Positions 1-7,995 of a stretch of 35,689 nt of DNA are shown one piece after another; position 1 is the first letter of the stretch, and every line of letters begins with the position of its first letter. The position numbers and the translations under genes were made by a program. A model generated the notes under the pieces. The model was given only the letters and a program-made list of their open reading frames with translations. It searched no databases and was not told the DNA's origin. The DNA is from DATKCA01 sp035544675 (GTDB lineage: Bacteria; Acidobacteriota; Thermoanaerobaculia; Gp7-AA8). Location of the stretch: assembly GCA_035544675.1 (NCBI GenBank), contig DATKCA010000201.1:1-35689 (forward strand), in the 5' to 3' direction.

Positions 1-978
1 GACGTGGCTGCCGATCCGGGGGAGAACCGCGAGATCGCGAACGCGAACCTCTCCCGCGAGGCGCGGGCGACGCTGCGCGAGTATCCCATCCCGTCGCCGG
101 CCGCGGCGGCGACCACTACCGCTCTCGACGAGGAGGGTCGCAAGAAGCTCGCGAGTCTCGGCTACGTCGCATCCACGGTGAAGCCGGTCGTTCGCGCGGA
201 CGCGCCGCGCCCGGCCGAGATGGCCCATCTCTTCCCGGTTCTCGACCGCGCTTCGAGCCTCTTTGTCGGCGAGGAGTACGCGCAGGCGATTCCGCTGCTG
301 GAGCGGATCCTGACGGAGGATCCGTACAACCTCGACTCGGCGCTGCGTCTGGCGACTGCGCATTCATCGCTGGGTCACGACAAGGAGGCCCTTGCGGCGT
401 TTCGGCGTGCCGAGGCGATCTCGCCCGGATCGTCGGACGTCCGCACGTATCTCGCTCTGCATCTTGCGCGAGGCAACGAGTGGGAACGCGCAGCACCGAT
501 GCTCGATGAGGTCCTTGCCGAGGCGCCGAACAAGGTTCCGGCGCTGGAGGCGCTGGCGCTCGTGCGTGAGCGGGAGAGACGGCTTCCGGAAGCGATTGCG
601 CTGCGGCAGAGGCTGTACGCGCTGCGGGCTCCCAGCGCGGCGGAGCTTCTGGCGATGGGCGCGCTGGCGATGGAGACCGGCCAGACCGCTCTGGCGATCG
701 ACTCGTTCGAACGCGTGCGCGCCGCGGAGGGCAGCGCATTCCGCAACGATCTCGAGCTGGGCGTGCTCTACCTCGCGGCGGGGCGGCTGACAGAGTCGCG
801 GGATGCGCTCGATCGCGTTCTGCCATCGCATCCCGGCTACCCGATGGCTCTGTTCAAACGCGCGCAGGTCAGCGTGCTGCTGCGCGAACAGGACGCCCCC
901 GCTCGGATCGCCGCGGCGCGCGAGAACGCCAATGAAGTCACGCGCGAGCTCATTGCCCGGGAGCGACTCTTTCGCTGA
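1..978 (+). CDS. Sulfatase-family protein, C-terminal part with TPR repeats (5' truncated)
   Basis: The reading frame is open to the left edge, so the N-terminus and any catalytic domain lie outside the window. The visible part opens with DVAADPGENREIA, which resembles the D-x-x-x-DPGE-x-x-x-(N/I)-A motif near the end of many sulfatases and related alkaline-phosphatase-fold hydrolases. It is followed by KKLASLGYV, the linker usually seen where such a sulfatase is fused to a TPR tail. From about residue 75 the sequence is helical TPR-like repeats (for example YAQAIPLLERILTEDP and DKEALAAFRRAEAISPG) up to the stop. The TPR part is clear; the sulfatase assignment is inferred from the two junction motifs because no active site is visible. 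The gene converges on the TonB receptor gene across a 42-bp gap that holds a hairpin. Confidence 0.75.
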   Translation, partial: DVAADPGENREIANANLSREARATLREYPIPSPAAAATTTALDEEGRKKLASLGYVASTVKPVVRADAPRPAEMAHLFPVLDRASSLFVGEEYAQAIPLLERILTEDPYNLDSALRLATAHSSLGHDKEALAAFRRAEAISPGSSDVRTYLALHLARGNEWERAAPMLDEVLAEAPNKVPALEALALVRERERRLPEAIALRQRLYALRAPSAAELLAMGALAMETGQTALAIDSFERVRAAEGSAFRNDLELGVLYLAAGRLTESRDALDRVLPSHPGYPMALFKRAQVSVLLREQDAPARIAAARENANEVTRELIARERLFR

Positions 979-984
979 GGGAGT

Positions 985-1012
985 GGAGGACAGGCAATCC
1001 TGCCTGTCCTCC
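985..1012. terminator. Perfect 12-bp hairpin between convergent genes
   Basis: The arm GGAGGACAGGCA (985-996) is followed by the loop ATCC and the exact reverse complement TGCCTGTCCTCC (1001-1012). It begins 6 bp after the stop of the sulfatase/TPR gene and ends 8 bp before the stop of the TonB receptor gene. No T-run follows on either strand, so it may be a bidirectional terminator, an RNA-stabilising hairpin or a copy of a dispersed palindromic repeat. Confidence 0.55.
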
Positions 1013-1020
1013 TGCAGAAC

Positions 1021-4000
1021 CTAGAACTGGACGCGCGCCATGAGCTGGTAGCGCCGCGGCGAGTAGAACGAATTCGGATACGGAGCGTTGATGCGCGCTC
1101 CGGGTGCGAGATTGAGTCCGGCCAGTACCGACGCCGGAATCGATGACGGGATGTCGACCGTCGGAACATCCGTCCGCGTGGTGAAACCGAGGACGCCGAT
1201 GCGAGTCTCGTGGTTGTAGCCGGTCTGCTTATCGAAGACATTGAAGATGTCAGCGATGAACTGGAGGTTGATGCCCCGGGTCAGCGGAATGCCCTGTGTG
1301 TACTTGAAGTCGAGCTGATGGTGTGGCGGCGACCGCCGGCTTCCGGCGGGCTCGGCATAGCGGTTGGTGTCGCTTGTCGAACCGGTCAGCGGACGATAGG
1401 GAAGGACGCTCTCGAGCTGGTATGGCTGCCCGGACTGGTAAACCGCGAATCCGCCGGCCGTGGCGTTCCACGGGAGATCGTAACTTCCGCTGAGCTTGAC
1501 CACGTTGCGGCGGTCACCGCGGAGATCCCCGTATTTGAAGTCCCAGAGCTGCCGGCCGGCGCCGTCGGCGATGTTCGAGGATCCGATGAAGATCGCCGCA
1601 TCATTGGCGCTGCTGAATGAAGAGTTGTCCTGGTCGAAATTGCCGTAGTAGTGGCTCCAGGTGTACGAGCCACTGAGATAGACCGGCCCGCCGCGCCACG
1701 TGGACTCCATCGTCGCTTCGTAGTACTTGGTGAACGCGCCGTCGAGGTTGGCGATGACGTACGACGAGCCGCTGCCGATCGCGTTACGGATGCTGCCCGG
1801 TGTGGCCACCGAGCCGAGGTTCGGAACGTACAGCTCGCGGGGTATACCTGCCGGCGGGTTGAAGGAGATACGGGCGCCGTTGTTCGTGTCTTCGAGGAAA
1901 TCGCTGCCTTTGCGGTACCGGCCATAAAGCCGCCCCGACCAGCCGGTGGTGAACTGCTGGCCTGTGCCGATCATGAACTCGTCGAGAAACGGGTGCTTGA
2001 TGCCTTCCTGGAACCACTTGCCCGAAGAGGAGGCATTCGGCTGAATGCCGATGAGTGAGCCGGTCTGGTCGAAGTAGACATTGAGCTGCGCGACGAGGTT
2101 GCGGTCCCACGATGCGGCCCGGGCATCCGAGTTGGCGGCCGGACTGTATCGGCCATAGCTCGCGTAGACGGTGTCGACCCCGTTGTAGGCCCACGTGGCG
2201 CCCAGCCGCGGCTGGATCATCTCGTCGAAGCCGAAGGTGTGCATCTTGTATTTGGTTCCCGGAGAGGCCACGAAGCCGGCCACGTTGTCCGCTTTCGCCA
2301 GACCCTGCCCGTAGAGCACGTCTTCGCTGAAAAGCACGCCGAGATTGACCGACCAGTTGTTGAAGCGGATCGTGTCGTTCAGCTCGATGTTCTGGGACTC
2401 GAATTCGGAGTGGATCACCGGCACGCCTCGCGCACCCTGTTGGCTGACCTGGGCCACGAAGAACGCCGGAGTGGCCGTGCCGCACGCGCTGGCCGGACAG
2501 GTGCCGACCGCACCGATGCCAGCCGGAACCCTGATCAGACCCCATCCGTTGGAAACCTGGAAGCGGTCCTCCTCATCGAGATATCGCTGATAACCGATAT
2601 GCAGATCGTGGGTGATGTTGCTGCCGACCGTCAGGTTGTAACCGATCTGTGCGCCCTTCCGGTAGAAGCTGTCGTCATCCCGGGCGAACTGGCCGAACCC
2701 GACGATGCCACCGCCGGTACGCTGGCCAGCGACGCAGTTCAGCCCCACCGCAGCCGGGTTGGAAGGACAGACGTAGCCATACTGGTCGATGAACGGCTGG
2801 ACGAACGCGTTCTGGGCGGCGTTGCCGACGAGCGGCGTGGGCACGACCAGGCGACCAATGGCCCCGAGATTGTTGATGTCGAGGCGCGAGCCGGCCGTGA
2901 AGGCCACGTTCGTGTTGGCGACGAAGTCCGCCGTGCCGAAGCCCGGATTGCTGTAATCGGTGTATTTGGCCGTGGCGTAGCTGTTCGTGTTGATGACCCA
3001 GGAGGCCTCCAACGTTCCGATCTGGAGCTTCGTGTCGCCGCCCGTCCCGGTCGTCCCCGGGCGGATTGAGCCGAACGCGCCTCCGGACGTCTCCACCGTG
3101 TGCGAGTCGCGGTAGCTCGCGTTCAACAGCAGCGACTGGAGCGGAGTGAATGTCAGCTTCCCGAAGTACTCATCCCGCGTCCGGGTGTACTGCGGCAGCT
3201 CGCCGTACAGATTGGCCTGGTTCTCACGCTCAGATTCGGGCCGGTAATACGAACCGTAGAAGAACAGGCGGTCCGCGAGAATGGGCCCGCCCAGATTGGC
3301 GGTGATCCACGTCCGTTCCTCGTCAAAGCTCAGGTTCTGCGTCCCGACCTGATCAGCCACGAAGTCAGGGTGAAGCAGCTGATAACTCAGCTCTCCGAAA
3401 AACGTGTTCCTGCCCGACTTGCTCGCCGAGTCGATGAGGAATCCGGCGGCGCGATTGAAATCGACGGCCTGCGCGCCGCCGCGAACGATGTTCACCTGCG
3501 CGATGTCGCGCGTGTTCGGCTCGGCGTTCAACACGCCGAAGAGCGGCATGGTGACGTTGACGCCGTCGAACATGTACACGTTGTCCTGGCCACTGGCCCC
3601 GGCGCTGGGACCACGAATGGTATCCTGCGTGTACATCACGCCCGGGATGAGCTTCTGGAGGTCGCGGTAGTCCTGCGTCAGCGGAAGCGCTTCAATTTGC
3701 TCGCTCGACAGGCCGCTCTCGATCTGCGTCGACTCGCGGTTGACCAGGCTCGCTTCGGCCGTCACGGTGATGACCTCGGCAAGCCCCGCCACACCCATCG
3801 TGACGTCCAAGAACGTGTTCTGCCCCAGCAGAACCTGGGCTCTGCGGTTGACCGTCTGCAAGCCGCCCAGCGTGAACGTGAGCGAATACTGGCCGGGTTG
3901 CAGCGCCGGCAGCCTGTACTCACCGTTCGAGTCGGTGACTGTCACGCGAGGCTGAGGCAGCACGTTGGCGCTCGCCTCGACCGTGACACCGGGAAGCGGC

Positions 4001-4110
4001 GCGCCGTCGGCGGTCACCTTTCCGCTCATCGAGGAGCGGGTCTGCTGAGCAAACCCGGCCGTCGCGGCCAAAACGACTACGAGACAACAGAAAACCCTGC
4101 GAAAGTGCAT
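1021..4110 (-). CDS. Oar-like TonB-dependent outer-membrane receptor with carboxypeptidase-regulatory domain
   Basis: About 1029 residues. A signal peptide (MHFRRVFCCLVVVLAATAGFAQ) leads into a carboxypeptidase-regulatory-like beta-sandwich at about residues 28-115 (SGKVTADGAPLPGVTVEAS, NGEYRLPALQPGQYSLT). A TonB plug follows (about 120-250; VYMFDGVNVTMP, DIAQVNIVRGGAQAVDFNRAAG), then a long beta-barrel ending in the aromatic residue typical of outer-membrane proteins (RVQF). The start is the ATG at 4108-4110, because the signal peptide begins there and AGAAGGGAG lies just upstream; a longer in-frame extension to 4206 has neither. Two close cysteine pairs (VCPSNP...LNC near residues 448-459, and TCPASAC near 535-541) may form disulfides in surface loops. 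The substrate is unknown; relatives are expanded in Acidobacteriota and myxobacteria. It follows era by 80 bp on the same strand and could have its own promoter there. Confidence 0.9.
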   Translation of the reverse strand: MHFRRVFCCLVVVLAATAGFAQQTRSSMSGKVTADGAPLPGVTVEASANVLPQPRVTVTDSNGEYRLPALQPGQYSLTFTLGGLQTVNRRAQVLLGQNTFLDVTMGVAGLAEVITVTAEASLVNRESTQIESGLSSEQIEALPLTQDYRDLQKLIPGVMYTQDTIRGPSAGASGQDNVYMFDGVNVTMPLFGVLNAEPNTRDIAQVNIVRGGAQAVDFNRAAGFLIDSASKSGRNTFFGELSYQLLHPDFVADQVGTQNLSFDEERTWITANLGGPILADRLFFYGSYYRPESERENQANLYGELPQYTRTRDEYFGKLTFTPLQSLLLNASYRDSHTVETSGGAFGSIRPGTTGTGGDTKLQIGTLEASWVINTNSYATAKYTDYSNPGFGTADFVANTNVAFTAGSRLDINNLGAIGRLVVPTPLVGNAAQNAFVQPFIDQYGYVCPSNPAAVGLNCVAGQRTGGGIVGFGQFARDDDSFYRKGAQIGYNLTVGSNITHDLHIGYQRYLDEEDRFQVSNGWGLIRVPAGIGAVGTCPASACGTATPAFFVAQVSQQGARGVPVIHSEFESQNIELNDTIRFNNWSVNLGVLFSEDVLYGQGLAKADNVAGFVASPGTKYKMHTFGFDEMIQPRLGATWAYNGVDTVYASYGRYSPAANSDARAASWDRNLVAQLNVYFDQTGSLIGIQPNASSSGKWFQEGIKHPFLDEFMIGTGQQFTTGWSGRLYGRYRKGSDFLEDTNNGARISFNPPAGIPRELYVPNLGSVATPGSIRNAIGSGSSYVIANLDGAFTKYYEATMESTWRGGPVYLSGSYTWSHYYGNFDQDNSSFSSANDAAIFIGSSNIADGAGRQLWDFKYGDLRGDRRNVVKLSGSYDLPWNATAGGFAVYQSGQPYQLESVLPYRPLTGSTSDTNRYAEPAGSRRSPPHHQLDFKYTQGIPLTRGINLQFIADIFNVFDKQTGYNHETRIGVLGFTTRTDVPTVDIPSSIPASVLAGLNLAPGARINAPYPNSFYSPRRYQLMARVQF

Positions 4111-4190
4111 GTGTCTCCCTTCTGCTGGTGAACCTTTCGGTGTGCGCTGGATCACAACAAGTGGCCGGATTCTACACCGAGGGAATGGCG

Positions 4191-5258
4191 CTACGACAGC
4201 GGCCACTCCAGCTCGCCGAGGAACCGCTCGTCCTCACGCCAGCCCTGATGCACGGCGACGTGGAGGTCGAGAAACACCTTCGTCCCCAGGATCGACTCGA
4301 GCTCGACGCGGGCCTCGGTCCCGATGCGCTTGATCATGCTCGCGCCCTTGCCGATCACGATCGGCTTCTGCGACTCACGCTCGACGACCACGGTTGCGTA
4401 GATCCGGATCATCCCGGTCTGCTCGTCCTCTTCGAAGCGATCGACCGAGACCGCCGTGGTGTAGGGCAGCTCATCGGAGGTGTGCTGCAGGACCTTCTCC
4501 CGGACGATCTCCGCGGCGAAGAATCGCTCCGGCTGCGTCGTGTAGTCCTCCGTGGGGTAGAGCGCCTGGTCCGCCGTCACGTTGCCGAAGAGCATCTCGA
4601 GAAGGTGGCCGACACCCTCCCCGCTCGACGCCGAGATCGGGATGATCTCGTCGAACAGGCCGAAGCTCCCGTATTGCTCCATGAGCGGCAGGAGCCTGTT
4701 CTTCTTGAGCAGATCCACCTTGTTGAGGATGGCCAGGCGCTTCGAATCGGGATTCTCCTTCTTCTGCTCTCCGAGCATCGAGACGACGAACTCGTCGCCC
4801 TTGCCGAACGGCTCCGATGCATCGACGATCAGCGCGACCACGTCGGCCTCGCTGAGGCTGGTGCGGACGTGATCCATCATCCGGACGTTGAGCTTGTGCA
4901 GCGGGCGGTGGATGCCGGGCGTGTCGAGAAATGCGATCTGGCCGCGCGGCTCGTTGAGGATGCCGACGATCCGGTTCCGCGTGGTCTGCGGCTTGTCGGA
5001 GACGATGGACACCTTGTGGCCGAGCAGCCGGTTGAGGAGCGTCGATTTGCCGGCATTGGGCCGCCCCACGAGGGCGACGACCCCGAACGTTCGCGCTCCG
5101 GGCTCAGGGCTCCGGGGTCGGGGCTCCGGGGTCGGGGCTCCGGGCTCCGGGCTCCCGGGTGTGCGGCCTGAGCCCTGAGCCCTGCGCCCCGAGCCCTGCT
5201 TTTTGCCCCCCGAGCCCCGAGCCCCGAGCCCGGAGCCCCTAGTCCTCGTCATCGTCAT
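4191..5258 (-). CDS. era: GTPase Era with an unusual low-complexity N-terminal extension
   Basis: Era binds the 3' end of 16S rRNA and acts in 30S subunit maturation. All G motifs are present: GRPNAGKST (G1, about residue 65 from this start), a switch I like KPQTTRNRIVGI, DTPG, LNKVD and ISASSGEGV. The C-terminal KH domain follows, with GKGASMIKRIG. Family members are about 300 residues; this reading is 355, and the excess is a tail before G1 made of GSG/PEPG-rich units with a 7-residue period. The tail is translated from the heptanucleotide array at 5095-5238. No in-frame ATG, GTG or TTG exists between codon 5250-5252 and the P-loop strand, so the start must be at 5258 or 5252, inside the 3' end of the upstream CorC-like gene. 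AAGGAG lies about 10 nt before the ATG at 5258. The GTPase identity is certain; the start is the best available choice. Confidence 0.93.
   Translation of the reverse strand: MTMTRTRGSGLGARGSGGKKQGSGRRAQGSGRTPGSPEPGAPTPEPRPRSPEPGARTFGVVALVGRPNAGKSTLLNRLLGHKVSIVSDKPQTTRNRIVGILNEPRGQIAFLDTPGIHRPLHKLNVRMMDHVRTSLSEADVVALIVDASEPFGKGDEFVVSMLGEQKKENPDSKRLAILNKVDLLKKNRLLPLMEQYGSFGLFDEIIPISASSGEGVGHLLEMLFGNVTADQALYPTEDYTTQPERFFAAEIVREKVLQHTSDELPYTTAVSVDRFEEDEQTGMIRIYATVVVERESQKPIVIGKGASMIKRIGTEARVELESILGTKVFLDLHVAVHQGWREDERFLGELEWPLS
5095..5238. repeat. Inverted pair of GC-rich heptanucleotide arrays (GCTCCGG / NGAGCCC)
   Basis: From 5095 to 5157 the plus strand reads as nine 7-nt units in perfect phase, mostly GCTCCGG with GGTCGGG and GCTCAGG variants. 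From 5169 to 5238 it reads as ten more units in phase, mostly TGAGCCC or CGAGCCC; the central 14 nt (5197-5210) keep the phase but have diverged. The two halves are roughly reverse complements (GGGCTC versus GAGCCC), so a long imperfect hairpin is possible. The block lies between the CorC-like stop and the Era G1 motif and appears to be translated as the Era N-terminal tail. Confidence 0.85.
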
Positions 5259-6495
5259 CCGGCGGCAGCTCCTTCTCCTTCGACACCTTGACGCGGTAGA
5301 TGCGCCTGCGATCGGCACGGTCGACTTCGAAGCGGAAACCGTTCTTCGACACGGCCGTCCCGACCTTGGGCACGCGGCCCAGCGTCGTGAAGATCAGGCC
5401 GGCCACGGTCTCGTAGTCCTCTCCGGACAGCTGCGCCTCGAGCATCTCCTCGAGATCCTCGACGCGTGCCAGGCCGCTCACCAGGTACGCGTCGTCGCCG
5501 AGGTGCACGATGGTCACTTCCTCGTCCTCGTGCTCGTCGGCGATCTCGCCCACGATCTCCTCGACGATGTCCTCGATGGTCACGATTCCGGCGGTGCCGC
5601 CGTATTCGTCGACCACGATCGCCACCTGCAGGTGCTCGCTCTGGAACTCCTTGAGAAGCTCGGAGACCTTCTTGGTCTCGGACACGAAATACGGTGGGCG
5701 GGCCAGCTCGGTGGCCGGTTTGTTCTCGTTCTTGAGAATGGCGTCGAAGATCTCCTTGATGTGGACGATGCCGGTGATCTGGTCGATGCTCTGCGTGTAG
5801 ATGGGGATGCGCGAGTACTTCGTCTCGCTGAACATCTTGGCCAGCTCCTCGATATGCCGCCGCGCGTCAAAGGCCATCATGTCGATGCGGGGCGTCATCA
5901 GCTCGCGCGCCACGCGGTCGCCGAAGTCCACGATCGACTGCAGCAGGCGCCCCTCCGTCCCCTCCAGGATCCCCTCCTCCTCGCCGACGTCGATGTAGGC
6001 CTGGACCTCCTCGTCGGTGACCTCTTCGTCCTCCTCGTCGGCCAGGTTCTTGTCCCGCTTCAGGCGAGCCATGGCGTGCCGCAACGGGAACAGGATCGGG
6101 AAGAAGAGGACATAGAAGAAATGCGAGAGCGGGATCAGTCCGCGGAGGCCGATCTCCGCGGCATCCTCCGGGATCAGCCGCAGAATGAACTTCCAGATGA
6201 GGATGATCGTGACCCAGATCAGCAGGGCCCGGCCGAACGACCCGGTGGCGAGGGTCGTGCACCCGAAGGCGACGATCAGCGCCACCTGCTGCAGGGCGCC
6301 CGTCGTGACGAGCTGGAAGTTTTCCGGGTCGTAGCGGGTCCACCGGTTACCCTCTTCGCTGGTCAGGCGGCGAAGGCGTACGGGGCTCAGCTGCTCGGTG
6401 AAGTAGCGGCCCGCGTCGAAAATCAGGTAGAGGAGTCCGGAAAGGGTGGCAATCCACACCCAGGTTGCGAGAAACTCGGTGCCGCTACTTCCCAT
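5239..6495 (-). CDS. CNNM/CorC (HlyC) family membrane protein with CBS pair
   Basis: 418 residues. An N-terminal membrane region has hydrophobic segments at about 8-28, 62-115 and 122-145. A strongly acidic linker (about 155-175, DEEDEEVTDEEV) is followed by a Bateman pair of CBS domains (about 200-318; MTPRIDMMAFD, YSRIPIYTQSIDQITGIVH, QVAIVVDEYGGTAGIVTIEDIVEEIVGEI contain the family signatures). A CorC/HlyC domain follows (about 330-405), then an acidic tail DDDDED. CNNM/CorC proteins are linked to Mg2+/Co2+ homeostasis; the older name hemolysin is misleading. The gene precedes era on the same strand, and the likely era start lies within its last codons, suggesting translational coupling. 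A CorC-like gene next to era is a common bacterial arrangement. No clear Shine-Dalgarno sequence precedes the ATG at 6495. Confidence 0.9.
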   Translation of the reverse strand: MGSSGTEFLATWVWIATLSGLLYLIFDAGRYFTEQLSPVRLRRLTSEEGNRWTRYDPENFQLVTTGALQQVALIVAFGCTTLATGSFGRALLIWVTIILIWKFILRLIPEDAAEIGLRGLIPLSHFFYVLFFPILFPLRHAMARLKRDKNLADEEDEEVTDEEVQAYIDVGEEEGILEGTEGRLLQSIVDFGDRVARELMTPRIDMMAFDARRHIEELAKMFSETKYSRIPIYTQSIDQITGIVHIKEIFDAILKNENKPATELARPPYFVSETKKVSELLKEFQSEHLQVAIVVDEYGGTAGIVTIEDIVEEIVGEIADEHEDEEVTIVHLGDDAYLVSGLARVEDLEEMLEAQLSGEDYETVAGLIFTTLGRVPKVGTAVSKNGFRFEVDRADRRRIYRVKVSKEKELPPDDDDED

Positions 6496-6562
6496 GAGAT
6501 CGCGCGGATTGTAGTGGAAGAGCCGGCCGGTACGGGACGTTGCGGAATCGGGAGGTCACGAG

Positions 6563-7216
6563 ATGAATGCAGCGGTCATGCTTCTGGCAGCGCTGAGTTC
6601 GGTACTGGTCCTCCGCTCCGGGGAGCGGATCGAGATCGACGGCCCCGTCCGCGAGGAGAACGGGCAGGTGATCTTCCGCTCCGCCGGGACGCTTTACTCT
6701 CTTTCCGTCAGCGAGATCGCCCGCGAAGCCAGCCAGACCCCTCCCGTGACGATCACCTCGGTGGCCCCTGCCCCGCTCTTCCGGCTTCGGGTGTCCGAGG
6801 CCGAGCGCGACCGGCTGATCCGTGAGCTCGAGCAGAACCATTCGGGGAAGCCGGCACCCGTGCAGCGGATCCTGGAAGAGCCGCCTCCCCCCCGCACTCG
6901 CTCCGAGGTCGTTGCGGAGCAGCAGGAAGAATGGGCCTGGCGGCGTCAGGCCCGGCACCACGAGGAGACCATCCGGCAGCAGGAGGAGGCGCTCCAGCTC
7001 CTGCTGGACCGCGTGGCCCACCTCCAGGGCGAGATCCGCGCTCTGCTGTCCCTCGGATTCAGGCCGCAGCAGTTCACGTATCAGTCGACCATACTCCAGA
7101 GGACTCTCGAGCAGATTCCGTACGCGGAGCTGAGCCTGACCCGCGCGCGCCGCATCTACGAGCAGTTCCGCGAGGATGCGCGGCGGCAGGGTGTGCTGCC
7201 GGGCTGGCTGCGCTAG
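6563..7216 (+). CDS. Exported coiled-coil protein of unknown function
   Basis: 217 residues, family not recognised. The N-terminus is a short hydrophobic, signal-like stretch (MNAAVMLLAALSSVLVL). A small beta-rich segment follows (about 17-50; LRSGERIEIDG, GQVIFRSAGTLYSLSVSEI), of the kind seen in many exported proteins that begin VLKDG. The exported protein at 21315-22046 opens with a comparable segment. Residues about 75-170 are charged and helical, with a probable coiled coil (QQEEWAWRRQARHHEETIR, EEALQLLLDRVAHLQGEI). GGGAGG sits about 7 nt before the ATG. It stands alone on the plus strand, divergent from the CorC-like gene, and is followed by two repeat hairpins. A periplasmic or membrane-associated role is inferred only. 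Confidence 0.75.
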   Translation: MNAAVMLLAALSSVLVLRSGERIEIDGPVREENGQVIFRSAGTLYSLSVSEIAREASQTPPVTITSVAPAPLFRLRVSEAERDRLIRELEQNHSGKPAPVQRILEEPPPPRTRSEVVAEQQEEWAWRRQARHHEETIRQQEEALQLLLDRVAHLQGEIRALLSLGFRPQQFTYQSTILQRTLEQIPYAELSLTRARRIYEQFREDARRQGVLPGWLR

Positions 7217-7237
7217 TGCCTGTAACTAGTTCGCCGT

Positions 7238-7324
7238 GTCCTTAGTCCTTAGGCCTTAGTCCTTAGGAGAATCGGTCGAAGTTCGTTCTCCTAACGACTA
7301 AGGCCTAAGGACTAAGGACTAACA
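7238..7324. repeat. CCTTAGT/CCTTAGG heptamer array forming a long inverted repeat
   Basis: Four phased heptamers, alternately CCTTAGT and CCTTAGG, occupy 7240-7267. Units of the reverse complement type (ACTAAGG, CCTAAGG) occupy 7297-7317, with flanking near-units at 7290-7296 and 7318-7324. The arms 7238-7271 and 7286-7319 are reverse complements over 34 bp with one mismatch and a 14-nt loop. It lies between the exported coiled-coil gene and the 3' end of ppa, which converge. Confidence 0.88.
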
Positions 7325-7333
7325 ACCAGGCAG

Positions 7334-7394
7334 GGCTCAGGGCCAGGGGCTCAGGGCTCGGGAGACCGATCGCCGTTCTCCTGAGCACTGAGCC
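7334..7394. repeat. GGCTCAG heptamer array, second inverted repeat
   Basis: Four phased units (GGCTCAG, GGCCAGG, GGCTCAG, GGCTCGG) fill 7334-7361. The reverse-complement units CTGAGCA and CTGAGCC fill 7381-7394, one base from the ppa stop codon. The arms 7348-7364 and 7378-7394 pair with two mismatches. Its unit length matches the neighbouring CCTTAGT element, but its sequence is unrelated. Confidence 0.75.
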
Positions 7395-7395
7395 C

Positions 7396-7995
7396 TTACC
7401 CGCCGAAATGGTGCTGATAGTCCGCCATCGACGCGCGCACGACCGCGTGGGCGTGATCGGCATCGTAGACCTGATCGATCGTGACGTCCTGCTCCTGGCC
7501 GGGAACCATCTTGTACGTCGAGAAGTAGTGCACGAGCCGCTCGACAAGGACGCGGGGGACGTCTCCGATTCCGGCCGCCGCGCCCCAGATGAAATCGCCG
7601 ATGAGAACGGCGATGATCTTGTCGTCGGCTTCGCCGTGGTCGATCATCTGCAGCCCGCCGATGACGCGGGCCCGCAGCAGGATCTCGGAGCGGTTGATGG
7701 GCCGCTCGCTGAGCACGCAGATGTCGAGCGGATCGCCGTCGCCGCGCGCCGCGGCCGGGGCGAGAGCGCGGACCCGCTCCGCGCAGAAGGTGCGGGGAAT
7801 GAAGCCGTAGAGCGAAGGGTGCTGCGATGAGCTGCGCTGAGGCCGGTCGACGCGGAGGTAGCCCGTGGCCTTGTCCACCTCGTATTTCATGAGGTCGAAC
7901 GGCGTGATCTCGATGTACGCGTTGACGACCTGCGGAGCCTCCGCGCCCGTCTCCAGGCCATGCCAGGGATGGGGACGCCACTGAAGAAACTTCAC
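7396..7995 (-). CDS. ppa: Inorganic pyrophosphatase (family I)
   Basis: 199 residues. The soluble enzyme hydrolyses PPi to phosphate and so drives biosynthetic reactions. The family I signature is present as DGDPLDI (about residue 86), inside GDGDPLDICVLSERPI; the substrate-pocket segment YGFIPRTFC and the later DDKIIAV also fit. The start is GTG: its GTG overlaps the TGA of the upstream flavin-reductase gene as GTGA, a 4-nt overlap typical of translational coupling. It is the last gene of the co-directional run that begins at lon. The heptamer hairpin just beyond its stop may act at the transcript 3' end. Confidence 0.93.
   Translation of the reverse strand: MKFLQWRPHPWHGLETGAEAPQVVNAYIEITPFDLMKYEVDKATGYLRVDRPQRSSSQHPSLYGFIPRTFCAERVRALAPAAARGDGDPLDICVLSERPINRSEILLRARVIGGLQMIDHGEADDKIIAVLIGDFIWGAAAGIGDVPRVLVERLVHYFSTYKMVPGQEQDVTIDQVYDADHAHAVVRASMADYQHHFGG

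Noticed and set aside
4169..4174. TAGAAT as a -10 box for the TonB receptor (minus strand)
   Set aside because: No acceptable -35 hexamer lies 16-18 bp upstream, so the match alone is too weak to list.
4111..4206. N-terminal extension of the TonB receptor reading frame
   Set aside because: The signal peptide starts at the ATG at 4110, which has a ribosome-binding site; the extension is basic and lacks family similarity.
5203..6825. Long plus-strand open frame opposite the CorC-like gene
   Set aside because: It mirrors the codon pattern of the real minus-strand gene, has low-complexity His/Leu/Asp-rich sequence and crosses the repeat; a GC-rich shadow frame.
7238..7394. CRISPR-like array
   Set aside because: Units are 7 nt and contiguous with no spacers, and no cas gene is near.
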